Assembly (NCBI RefSeq): GCF_003004785.1
Contig: NZ_PVZS01000023.1
Coordinates: 1 to 50,579 of the forward strand
Reading direction: 5' to 3'
Length of the DNA stretch: 50,579 nt
From: Alsobacter soli
GTDB lineage: Bacteria > Pseudomonadota > Alphaproteobacteria > Rhizobiales > Beijerinckiaceae
Shown here: positions 7,330 through 14,963 of the stretch, piece by piece
How the letters are laid out: each line of letters starts with the position of its first letter
Numbering within the stretch: position 1 is the stretch's first letter
Program-made: the position numbers and the translations under genes
The notes under the pieces: model-generated
The model's input: only the letters and a program-made list of their open reading frames with translations
The model's database searches: none
Told to the model about the DNA's origin: nothing

Positions 7330-9255
7330 TCAGGCCTCCTTGGGCGTGGCCCTTTGGATGGATGCATTCCGCTCGGGCCGGAACCGCTCGGCGGCGGGCA
7401 GCAGCCGGGCCGAGTTCAACAGGAAGGCGATCTCGGAGCCGACGTGAATGAACGCGGCCAGCATGGGGTTGAGCAGCCCGACGGCGGCCAGGACGATCCC
7501 GACCGCGTCCACAGCCAGAGTGCCGGCGAAGTTCTGCCAGATGATGGCGCGCGTGCGCCGGGCGATGCGAATGGTCTCGACCAGCTTGCCGAGGTCGTTG
7601 CCGATCAGCACGACATCGGCGCTCTCCTTGGTCACGTCCGCGCCCGAGCCCATGGCGACGCCCAGGCTCGCTGCTGTCAGGGCCGGAGCGTCGTTGACGC
7701 CGTCACCCACCATGGCCACCCGATGTCCGGATGCGACGAGGGCCTCCACGCGCGCGAGCTTGTCCTCCGGCAGCATGTCCGCCCCGACCTCGGCGATCCC
7801 CAGGTCCGCCGCGACGCGGCCCGCGACTTCGGCGGTGTCGCCGGTGAGGAGCAAGGTGCGTACGCCCATGGCCTGAAGAGCGGCCATCGCCCCGCGCGCC
7901 TCCGGGCGGACGACATCGGCCACGATGATCTCGCCCAGAAAGCGGCCTTCCCGGGCCACCACGATGTCGGAGCCGGGCAACCCAGTCTCGCGGGCGGGAA
8001 CGTCCACGCCCGCGTCGGCCAGCAGCTTGCGGTTGCCCACGAGGACCGTGGCGCCGTCCACCAGGGCGGTCACGCCGCGCCCGACGGTGTAGGAAAACGA
8101 CGCGGGTTCAGCGAGCGCCGCCTTCGTGCGCCGGGCCTCCTCCACCACGGCTCTCGCGAGCGGATGCTCCGAGTGGATCTCCGCCGAGCCTGCGGCCGCG
8201 AGAAGTTCGCCGGCCGAGACGCCCGCCGCCGGACGCAACTCCTGCACGACGGGCCGCCCAAGGGTCAGGGTGCCCGTCTTGTCGAGGATGACCGTGTCGA
8301 CGCGCCCCAGCGTCTCCAGGTGGACGCCGCCCTTGATGATGGAGCCGAGCTTGGCGGCGCGTCCGATGCCGCCCAGGATGGCCAGCGGAGTGCCGGCCGC
8401 GATCCCGCAGGCGCCGGCCACGATGACGACCGAGATGGTGTCCCGCAGGTCGCGCGTGATCAGCCAGGTCAACGCGGCCGCGGCCAATGCGAAATAGACC
8501 AGGTATCCTGCAAGTTGGTCGGCCAGCCGCTGAACTGGCGCGCGCGACTGCTCGGCGGCCTCCACGGCTTCGATGATGCGCCCGTAGCTGGTGTCGCGGC
8601 CGACCCGCTCCACCTGGATCTCGAGCATGCCCATCTGATTGATGGAGCCTGCGAAAACGGAACTGCCGGCCGACTTCTCCGCCGGCATGGACTCGCCCGT
8701 GATGCGCGACTGGTCCGCATAGGAGTGGCCGGCAACCACGACGCCGTCCACCGGGATCTTGCCGCCCGGGGCGACCACGACGCACTCACCCGGCCGGATC
8801 TCCGCGACCGCGACCTGGATGAGTTCGCCCTCGCGGCGCACGGTCGCCTGGGGCGGGATGAACGCGACGAGGTCGTGGATGGCGACCCGGCCACGCGCGA
8901 CCGTCAGATGCTCCAGTTCCTCGGCCGCGAGCACGAAAAGCGCGACCACCAGGGCCGTGAAGAACTCCCCGATGGCCGCAGCCGCGACCACTGCGATGGC
9001 CATGGAGAGCTCCATGGTCATGCGGCGGGCCAGCAGGTTCGACACGGCTTCGCGCAGGATCGGCCAGCCGGCGAAGAGCAGCGCGGCCACGGCGAGCGCG
9101 TCCGCGGTCCGTCCGGGCCAGAACCAGACGACTCCCGCGCCTGCCGCGGCCGCCACGATGCGCGCCACGGCCATGGGCTCGAAGGAGCCGTGCTCGTGGA
9201 CCCCGGCGTCATGTTGGTGTTTGGGGCAGGCTGTCTCGGCCAGGTCTCGCGGCAT
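7330..9255 (-). CDS. P1B-type heavy-metal-translocating ATPase with atypical TM6 motif
   Basis: A 641-residue P-type ATPase. Motifs: TGES (186-189), phosphorylated Asp325 in DKTGTLT, HP in SEHPLARAV, GDGVNDAPAL in the hinge. There is no N-terminal heavy-metal-associated domain, only a short His-rich tail (CPKHQHDAGVHEH, 10-22). The usual CPC/CPx metal motif in the membrane is replaced by Gly-Ala-Cys (281-283) in GACGIAAGTP; only the second cysteine remains. The final helix carries HVGSEIAFLLNSARLL, recalling the HEG motif of P1B-4 pumps. It exports an unidentified transition metal across the inner membrane. It is coupled to the VIT-type gene immediately downstream. A palindrome lies 20 bases upstream of the start. 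Confidence 0.92.
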   Translation of the reverse strand: MPRDLAETACPKHQHDAGVHEHGSFEPMAVARIVAAAAGAGVVWFWPGRTADALAVAALLFAGWPILREAVSNLLARRMTMELSMAIAVVAAAAIGEFFTALVVALFVLAAEELEHLTVARGRVAIHDLVAFIPPQATVRREGELIQVAVAEIRPGECVVVAPGGKIPVDGVVVAGHSYADQSRITGESMPAEKSAGSSVFAGSINQMGMLEIQVERVGRDTSYGRIIEAVEAAEQSRAPVQRLADQLAGYLVYFALAAAALTWLITRDLRDTISVVIVAGACGIAAGTPLAILGGIGRAAKLGSIIKGGVHLETLGRVDTVILDKTGTLTLGRPVVQELRPAAGVSAGELLAAAGSAEIHSEHPLARAVVEEARRTKAALAEPASFSYTVGRGVTALVDGATVLVGNRKLLADAGVDVPARETGLPGSDIVVAREGRFLGEIIVADVVRPEARGAMAALQAMGVRTLLLTGDTAEVAGRVAADLGIAEVGADMLPEDKLARVEALVASGHRVAMVGDGVNDAPALTAASLGVAMGSGADVTKESADVVLIGNDLGKLVETIRIARRTRAIIWQNFAGTLAVDAVGIVLAAVGLLNPMLAAFIHVGSEIAFLLNSARLLPAAERFRPERNASIQRATPKEA

Positions 9256-9275
9256 CGGCGCACCAGATTAGAAAA

Positions 9276-9290
9276 TTTCCAAACTGGAAA
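9276..9290. promoter_or_regulatory. Palindrome upstream of the metal ATPase gene
   Basis: TTTCCA-AAC-TGGAAA is a perfect 6-bp inverted repeat in AT-rich sequence 20 bases before the ATPase start codon. Its position over the presumed promoter/leader fits a repressor operator. No metalloregulator gene is next to it, so the binding protein is unknown. Confidence 0.4.
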
Positions 9291-9478
9291 ATGCGCCGCT
9301 CGAGCCCATTTTGCAAGGCGCCCGGGCACATGCCTGCCATGTTCCCGGGCGCGATCTGACAAGTTTCAAGCGCGGGCTGCGTTGAAAAGCGGGTCAAAGC
9401 CTGGTCCCGCAGGCCGGTTTCTGTCGCGCGCGGCCCGATCGCCCGAGGCCAGCCGCAAGGCCCGAGCGGCTCTGGACG

Positions 9479-10816
9479 TCAGCGCTGGGGCGCGACCGCA
9501 GCCGACTTGGCCTGTGCGGCCGTGACACGCCAGACCGTGTTCCCGACGTCGTCGGCGACCAGCAGCGCGCCTGTCTTGTCGATTGCGACGCCCACGGGGC
9601 GGCCTCTCGTCTTGTCGTTCGCGAAGAAGCCGGTCACCACGTCCTGCGGCGGCCCGCTGGGGCGACCGTCCTGGAACGGAACGAACACCACCTTGTAGCC
9701 GGACACGGGATTGCGGTCCCAACTGCCATGCTCGCCGATGAAGACGCCGTTGTGGAATTGGGTCGGCAAGCTGTTGGCCTGGGTGAAGGCCATGCCGAGC
9801 GGCGCCACATGGGAGCCGAGCCCGTAGTCGGGCTTGATGGCCTTGGCCACCGGTTCCGGCCGCTGCGGCTGGACCCGGATGTCCACGTGCTGGCCCCAGT
9901 AGCTGTACGGCCAGCCGTAGAAGCCGTTTTCCTGGACGGATGTCAGGTAGTCCGGCGCCAGGTCGGGCCCGATTTCGTCGCGCTCGTTGGCGATCGCCCA
10001 CAGCTTGCCCGTGGTCGGCTCGAAAGCGAGGCCGGTCGGATTGCGCACCCCGCCGGCGTACATCCGCTTCATGCCGGTGGCGCGGTCCACCTCCCAGATG
10101 GCGGCCCGGTCCTGCTCGGCCCCGATGCCGTTCTCGGTGATGTTGCTGTTGGATCCGACGCCCACATAGAGCTTGGAGCCGTCGGGACTGGCGGTCATCG
10201 CCTTCGTCCAATGGTGGTTGGGCGACTGCGCCGGCAGGTCGGTCAGCTTGTCGCCGGGTTGTGTGATCTGCGTGGCCCCGGGCGTGTAGGGAAAGCGCAG
10301 GATGGCGTCCGTGTTGGCGACGTAGAGGTCGCTCCCCACCAGGACGACGCCATAGGGCGAATTCAGGTGGTCGATGAAGATGGTGCGGACTTCCGGAACG
10401 CCATCGCCGTCCTGGTCGCGGAGCAGGCTGATCCGCTGGCCGGCGGGCGCGCCGGAGCCGGCCAGCCCCTTGATCTTGCCTTCGATGAAGTCCTTGGGCC
10501 GGTAGACGGGCCCGCCCTTTCCATTCGACTCCACGACGAGGACGTCGCCGTTCGGAAGGGGATAGACGATCCGCGGATGGAGGAAGTCGGCGGCGAAGGC
10601 CTTGATCTGCAGGCCGGCCGCCACAGTGGGCGTCTCGCCGGACTTCCACCCCACGGCCGGCATGACCTTCATGGGCGGAAGCAGGTATTGGTGCGGCTCG
10701 GGCAGCTTGGGATCGCCGCCGTATTGGGAACTGGGATCGCCAGCGTCCTCGTTGCAGGCGGCCAGGGCCAGAACCGAGGCGAGGACAAGGGTCCCGTGAA
10801 TCAGGCGGCGGATCAT
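9479..10816 (-). CDS. PQQ-dependent sugar dehydrogenase / L-sorbosone dehydrogenase-like lipoprotein
   Basis: A 445-residue exported protein of the GdhB/sorbosone-dehydrogenase beta-propeller family, which uses pyrroloquinoline quinone to oxidise sugars in the periplasm. The N-terminus is a lipoprotein signal with lipobox LALAAC (Cys about residue 20), so it should be membrane anchored. Propeller blade motifs include YPLPNGDVLVVES, HHWTKAMTASPDG and GVRNPTGLAFEPTTG. The start at 10816 is set by the signal peptide and by a 4-base overlap (ATGA) with the upstream DUF2231 gene; the longer frame reads through that gene. The pairing with a DUF2231 membrane protein is common for this family. Substrate unknown. 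Confidence 0.88.
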   Translation of the reverse strand: MIRRLIHGTLVLASVLALAACNEDAGDPSSQYGGDPKLPEPHQYLLPPMKVMPAVGWKSGETPTVAAGLQIKAFAADFLHPRIVYPLPNGDVLVVESNGKGGPVYRPKDFIEGKIKGLAGSGAPAGQRISLLRDQDGDGVPEVRTIFIDHLNSPYGVVLVGSDLYVANTDAILRFPYTPGATQITQPGDKLTDLPAQSPNHHWTKAMTASPDGSKLYVGVGSNSNITENGIGAEQDRAAIWEVDRATGMKRMYAGGVRNPTGLAFEPTTGKLWAIANERDEIGPDLAPDYLTSVQENGFYGWPYSYWGQHVDIRVQPQRPEPVAKAIKPDYGLGSHVAPLGMAFTQANSLPTQFHNGVFIGEHGSWDRNPVSGYKVVFVPFQDGRPSGPPQDVVTGFFANDKTRGRPVGVAIDKTGALLVADDVGNTVWRVTAAQAKSAAVAPQR

Positions 10817-11265
10817 AGGCGGGCGTCCCGGGTTGGCGGCAGCGGCGCGATACGGCGGGAAGCGAGCGACCAGCCGCCCGTCAGGCCCACCACGAGAAGG
10901 ATGACCGTGATGATCGCGGACAAGATGATCCCCTGCGGGACCACGGCCGTGTAGGCGTCCCGGCTGTGCACGAAGGCGTTGACCAGCCCCAGCACGGCCG
11001 CGACGGCGAGCCCGGCGAAGCGCAGCCAGGCGATCCGCCCAACCCGCTTCGTGGCAAGGTCGACCACGAAGGCGATGGCCGCCAGCAGCGCGAGGACGAG
11101 GCCGGCGGCCACCAGCCATTGCGAGACGTTGTTCCACTGGAAGAGCAGGGTCCGCCAGTACAGGATGTCGCTGACGAAGCCGGCGATCAGCAAGGTCGCG
11201 CCCGACGCGACCAGTCCGGGATGCAGGAGCGCGCGCGGGCGTTCGGGGACGTCGACCTGGGTCAT
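10813..11265 (-). CDS. DUF2231 family four-helix membrane protein
   Basis: A 150-residue inner-membrane protein with about four hydrophobic helices. The DUF2231 signature is visible as RALLHPGLVASGATLLIAGF near the N-terminus, followed by DILYWRT and NNVSQWLVAAGLV. The start at 11265 (MTQVDVPERP) follows GGAGGCGAA at ideal spacing; an in-frame start 18 bases upstream lacks a ribosome site. Its stop overlaps the start of the sugar dehydrogenase gene, so both are one transcription unit. It may anchor the dehydrogenase or pass its electrons to the quinone pool (inference). Confidence 0.85.
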   Translation of the reverse strand: MTQVDVPERPRALLHPGLVASGATLLIAGFVSDILYWRTLLFQWNNVSQWLVAAGLVLALLAAIAFVVDLATKRVGRIAWLRFAGLAVAAVLGLVNAFVHSRDAYTAVVPQGIILSAIITVILLVVGLTGGWSLASRRIAPLPPTRDARL

Positions 11266-11349
11266 TTCGCCTCCAAGGGCCATGGCCGGGCGGGGAAGCG
11301 GCAGGGGAGCCGGCGGGGCGGGTCCCAGAGCGGCCTTCGGACCGGTTGT

Positions 11350-11367
11350 GAAAGACTTAGGGCTTTC
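11350..11367. promoter_or_regulatory. Inverted repeat in the divergent DUF2231/LysR gap
   Basis: GAAAG (11350-11354) and CTTTC (11363-11367) are separated by 8 bases, in the 240-base gap between the DUF2231 start (11265) and the LysR start (11506). The arms are only 5 bp, so this is a weak operator candidate for the LysR regulator or another protein. Nothing else clear was seen in this gap. Confidence 0.25.
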
Positions 11368-11505
11368 TGAACCCCGCCCCGGGCGCCCGGGTTCCGCAGG
11401 TCATCCGAGAGGCAGCAGAAGCGCAGGCCGGTGGTACGGCGCCGGCGCCGGGCGAGGAGGCGTTATTTGCTGGCGGAGAGCCGCCTGCGCCAGCATCATG
11501 GGCCC

Positions 11506-12447
11506 ATGTTCCGGCACGACCTCCTCAGCCTGCGTCTCTTCGTCACCATGTGCGAGACCAAGAGCCTCAGCCGCGCGGCGGAGCAGATGAACATCGCCGT
11601 CTCGGCCGCGAGCCGCCGGGTGAAGCTTCTCGAGGAGGAAGCGGGAGCCGACCTGGTCCTGCGCCGACCGCATGGGGTCGAGCCCACGGCGGCCGGGGTC
11701 ACCATGCTTCGCTACGGCCGTACGGTGCTGCGCCTCGCGGAGCAGTTCGCCGCCAACATGGCGGAGCACCGGACCGGAATTCGGGGCCGCGTGAAGGTGT
11801 TCGGCTCAAGTTCCGCCTTGGTGCAGCGGCTTGCCTCGGACCTCGCCCGCTTCACCAAGGCGCATCCCGAGATCAAGCTCGACCTGGAGGAGCGCCCGAC
11901 CGTGGAGACGGTCGAGGCCGTGCAGCGCCGGCAGGCGGACATCGGGGTCATCGTTCGCGGCGCCGCCACCCAGGGCCTGATCACCTACCCTTACGCCGAG
12001 GATCGCCTCGCTGTGGCCGTACCGGCGGACCATCCGCTCGCAAGCCGCGAGGGCGTGCGCTTCGAAACCCTGTTCGACGAAGACCTCGTCTCGCTCGACG
12101 CCGGCACGGCGATCCATCGCCTCGTGACGGATCGCGCGCGGGACGCCGGACGCTACCTGAAGCTGCGGGTCCAGGTCCGCAGCTTCGAGGTGATGTGCCA
12201 GATGATCCGCCACGGCCTGGGCGTCGGCATCCTGCCTGAAGACGCGCTGCGGCCCCTCGCGGACGCGCTGGGCCTGCGGCTCGTGCGCCTGGACGAACCC
12301 TGGGCGAGCCGCGCGCTGGAGATCTGCGTCTCGGCGGAAGATCCGCTCGAGCCGCCCGCCGCCCGGCTCATGGCCGAGCTGCTGGGCGGCGGCGCCAAGT
12401 CAGGTACGGAAAGTCGCGTGGACGATTTCGAAAAAATGGAAATCTGA
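11506..12447 (+). CDS. LysR-family transcriptional regulator
   Basis: A 313-residue LysR-type regulator. The N-terminal winged helix-turn-helix reads LRLFVTMCETKSLSRAAEQMNIAVSAASRRV (residues ~8-38; signature SLSRAAEQ...ASRRVKLLEEE). The substrate-binding domain begins near residue 90 with GRVKVFGSSSALVQRL. The ATG at 11506 (MFRHDLLSLRLF) matches the usual LysR start; the longer frame only adds an Arg-rich leader. It is followed by nine codirectional catabolic genes, the first 69 bases downstream, and a LysR-box-like palindrome overlaps its own 3' end. It is therefore the likely regulator of that operon, probably responding to the imported compound or a pathway intermediate (inference). Confidence 0.92.
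   Translation: MFRHDLLSLRLFVTMCETKSLSRAAEQMNIAVSAASRRVKLLEEEAGADLVLRRPHGVEPTAAGVTMLRYGRTVLRLAEQFAANMAEHRTGIRGRVKVFGSSSALVQRLASDLARFTKAHPEIKLDLEERPTVETVEAVQRRQADIGVIVRGAATQGLITYPYAEDRLAVAVPADHPLASREGVRFETLFDEDLVSLDAGTAIHRLVTDRARDAGRYLKLRVQVRSFEVMCQMIRHGLGVGILPEDALRPLADALGLRLVRLDEPWASRALEICVSAEDPLEPPAARLMAELLGGGAKSGTESRVDDFEKMEI
12424..12444. promoter_or_regulatory. LysR-box-like palindrome before the catabolic operon
   Basis: GATTTC (12424-12429) and GAAATC (12439-12444) form a perfect 6-bp inverted repeat with a 9-base spacer, containing the T-N11-A core (T12428, A12440) typical of LysR binding sites. It overlaps the last codons of the LysR gene and is centred about 83 bases before the acyl-CoA dehydrogenase start, a normal place for an activator site. 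The rest of the 69-base gap holds no other clear signal. Confidence 0.5.
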
Positions 12448-12516
12448 GTTCCCGCAATTCTCATTCCAGCAAGACGGATTCTGGCGTGTACTGGGTGGGA
12501 CTCAGGGACCCCACGC

Positions 12517-13686
12517 ATGCCCGTCTCGCTGCCTTCCGCCCACGACCACGCCGACCTCCGCGACGCGATCCGCGACCTGTGCAGCCGCTTCGACGGCGCC
12601 TACTGGCGCCAGGTCGACGAGGAGCGCGCATATCCGGAGGCCTTCGCGGACGCCCTCACGCGCGCCGGGTGGCTCGCCGCCCTGATCCCGCACGACTATG
12701 GCGGCTCCGGGCTCGGGCTGACCGAGGCCTCCATCATCATGGAGGAGATCAACCGGTCAGGCGGCAACTCGGGCGCCGTCCATGGACAGATGTACAACAT
12801 GTCCACCCTGCTCCGGGCCGGCTCGCCCGAGCAGAAGCAGCGCTATCTGCCCCGGATCGCCTCCGGCGAGCTCAGGCTGCAGTCCATGGCGGTCACGGAG
12901 CCCACGACCGGGTCGGACACCACCAAGCTGAAGACCACGGCCGTGCGCAAGGGCGACCGCTGGGTGATCAACGGCCAGAAGGTCTGGACCTCCCGCGTCC
13001 AGCATTCGGACCTGGTGCTCGTGCTGGCGCGCACCACGCCGCTCGATCAGGTGGCGCGCAAATCGGAAGGGCTTTCGGTCTTCCTTGTGGAGACCAAGGA
13101 GGCCTTGGGCGCCGGCATGTCGCTGCGCCCGATCCGCAACATGGTCAACCACGAGACGAACGAGGTCTTCTTCGACAACCTCGAGGTTCCGGCCGAAAAC
13201 CTCGTCGGCGCCGAAGGCCGGGGCTTCAAGACGATCCTCGAAGGGCTCAACGCGGAGCGCGTGCTCATCGCGGCGGAATGCGTCGGCGACGCCTACTGGT
13301 TCGTGGACAAGGCGCGCCGCTACGCCAGCGAGCGGACCGTGTTCGACCGCCCGATCGGCCAGAACCAGGGCATCCAGTTCCCGATCGCCCGCGCCTATGT
13401 GAACGCCCAGGCGGCCGACCTCATGCGCTACAAGGCCGCCGCGCTGCACGACGCCGGGCAGCCCTACGGGGCGGAAGCCAACATGGCCAAGCTGCTCTGC
13501 GCCGACGCGTCCTGGGAGGCCGCGAACGCCTGCCTGCAGACCCATGGCGGCTTCGGCTTCGCGGCGGAATACGACGTCGAACGCAAGTTCCGCGAGACGC
13601 GCCTCTACCAGGTGGCGCCGATCTCGACGAATCTCATTCTCGCCTATGTGGGCGAGCACGTGCTCGGCATGCCGCGGTCCTACTGA
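12517..13686 (+). CDS. Acyl-CoA dehydrogenase
   Basis: A 389-residue FAD-dependent acyl-CoA dehydrogenase, which introduces a 2,3-double bond into an acyl-CoA and passes electrons to electron-transfer flavoprotein. Family motifs are readable: MAVTEPTTGSDT (the substrate/FAD loop, ~128-139), WVINGQKVWTS, and the C-terminal CLQTHGGFGFAAEYDVERKFRETR with the CoA-binding and FAD contacts. The catalytic glutamate position was not assigned with confidence. It is the first gene of the nine-gene unit behind the LysR regulator, 8 bases ahead of the amidase. The chain type cannot be read from the sequence; short or branched acyl-CoA is likely from the neighbours (inference). Confidence 0.93.
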   Translation: MPVSLPSAHDHADLRDAIRDLCSRFDGAYWRQVDEERAYPEAFADALTRAGWLAALIPHDYGGSGLGLTEASIIMEEINRSGGNSGAVHGQMYNMSTLLRAGSPEQKQRYLPRIASGELRLQSMAVTEPTTGSDTTKLKTTAVRKGDRWVINGQKVWTSRVQHSDLVLVLARTTPLDQVARKSEGLSVFLVETKEALGAGMSLRPIRNMVNHETNEVFFDNLEVPAENLVGAEGRGFKTILEGLNAERVLIAAECVGDAYWFVDKARRYASERTVFDRPIGQNQGIQFPIARAYVNAQAADLMRYKAAALHDAGQPYGAEANMAKLLCADASWEAANACLQTHGGFGFAAEYDVERKFRETRLYQVAPISTNLILAYVGEHVLGMPRSY

Positions 13687-13694
13687 TCCCCGCC

Positions 13695-14963
13695 ATGGCC
13701 CCCTCCCCTGGACCGGAACTCGAGAGCGGCGCCCCGGAGCGCCTCGCGCACGTCCGGTACGGCGGCTGGCGCCTGCGGTGCTTCGTGGAGGTGGCCCAGG
13801 AGCTCCCGCCGGCGGCCGAGGGCCCCCTCTCCGGGCTGAGCTACGCGGCCAAGGACATGTTCGACACGCCGGGCCGGGCGCCTGGATGCGGCCTGGCGAC
13901 GGCTCCAGGGGCGAAGCCCGCCGGAACGGCCGCCGTGCTGGAGACCCTGGACCGGGCTGGCGCGTCTCGCGTCGGCTTCACCCAGATGACGCCGCTCGCC
14001 TATGAGCCGTCCGGCGCGAACGAGGCCTACGGCCGCCCCCTCAATCCGCGAAACCCGGACCGCATCTGCGGCGGGTCGTCCTCCGGCTCGGCGGTGGCCG
14101 TCGCGGCGGGGCTGGTCGACTTCGCCGTCGGCTCGGACACGGCCGGGTCGCTGCGCATCCCGGCCCAGGCCTGCGGCGTGAGCGCCTGGAAGCCGACGCA
14201 CGGGCTCATTCCCGCCGCCGGCGCCATGCCGCTCGCGCCGTCGCTCGACAGCATCGGTGTCCTGGCCGCCTCGCCCGCCGTTCTGGCGCGTGTCGCGGAA
14301 CTGTTCGCGCCAGCCGCACCGGGTCCGATCCGTCGGGTGGCGATCGCCGAAGACGTGCTGGCCGGATGCCGGCCCGCTGTGGCCCAGGCCTTCAACGCCG
14401 TCCGAAGGGCTCTTCCGGTTCCAGCCGAGGAACTCGAACTGCTGCCCCTGATGGAGCGCTGCGACGCGCCCTGCCTGACCCTGCTGCAGGCCGAGGCCGC
14501 GGAGCAGCACCGGGCGCTCCTCGAAGGCGGCGCGCTCGACCCGACGCTTGCGCGGCGTTTGGCCAAGGGAGTTGCGATTCCGGCCGCCGAGGTGGAAGCG
14601 GCGCGCGCCACGATGGCCGCGCTGCGAGCCGCAGACCCGGCCCAGCTTCTTGGCGGAGCCGACGCGCTCCTGCTTCCGGTGATGCGGATTGAGACGCCGA
14701 GCGTCGCCGCCTGCGATCCCGCCTGCCGCGCCTTCAACGCCCGGACGCTCTATGAGCTCTCGGCCCTGACGCGCTTCGTCAACCTGCTCGGATGGCCGGC
14801 GATAGCGATTCCGGCCGGCCAGGACGAGGGCTGCGCTGCGATCGCCGTTCAGCTTGTAGGGCCGCCGGGATCGGATCGCGCGCTGCTGGCGCTCGCGGCG
14901 GACCTGCAAGATCAGCTGGCCCCAGACTTTCCCCCCTCCCCCGCTTTGGAGATGCGCGCATGA
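13695..14963 (+). CDS. Amidase (amidase signature family)
   Basis: A 422-residue amidase-signature hydrolase that splits a C-N amide bond. The Ser-cisSer-Lys triad is visible: Lys53 in SYAAKDMFDTPG, the serine cluster in CGGSSSGSAVAVAAG (128-130), and nucleophile Ser152 in GSDTAGSLRIPAQACG. The length is shorter than typical GatA (about 480) and is closer to allophanate-hydrolase or AtzE-like single-domain amidases. The start at 13695 lies 8 bases after the acyl-CoA dehydrogenase stop; upstream reading is inside that gene. Its stop overlaps the CoA-transferase start by ATGA. In this operon it would release a carboxylate that the next enzyme then activates to a CoA ester (inference). Confidence 0.9.
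   Translation: MAPSPGPELESGAPERLAHVRYGGWRLRCFVEVAQELPPAAEGPLSGLSYAAKDMFDTPGRAPGCGLATAPGAKPAGTAAVLETLDRAGASRVGFTQMTPLAYEPSGANEAYGRPLNPRNPDRICGGSSSGSAVAVAAGLVDFAVGSDTAGSLRIPAQACGVSAWKPTHGLIPAAGAMPLAPSLDSIGVLAASPAVLARVAELFAPAAPGPIRRVAIAEDVLAGCRPAVAQAFNAVRRALPVPAEELELLPLMERCDAPCLTLLQAEAAEQHRALLEGGALDPTLARRLAKGVAIPAAEVEAARATMAALRAADPAQLLGGADALLLPVMRIETPSVAACDPACRAFNARTLYELSALTRFVNLLGWPAIAIPAGQDEGCAAIAVQLVGPPGSDRALLALAADLQDQLAPDFPPSPALEMRA

Noticed and set aside
9364-9387. TTTCAA...TTGAAA hairpin downstream of the sugar dehydrogenase gene.
   Set aside because: Needs a bulge, has no T-run and lies 90 bases after the stop codon; too weak to call a terminator.
7027-9525. Very long plus-strand reading frame of 832 codons opposite the metal ATPase.
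   Set aside because: It is the antisense shadow of the ATPase gene, with Arg/Gly/His-rich composition and no domain; high GC produces such frames.
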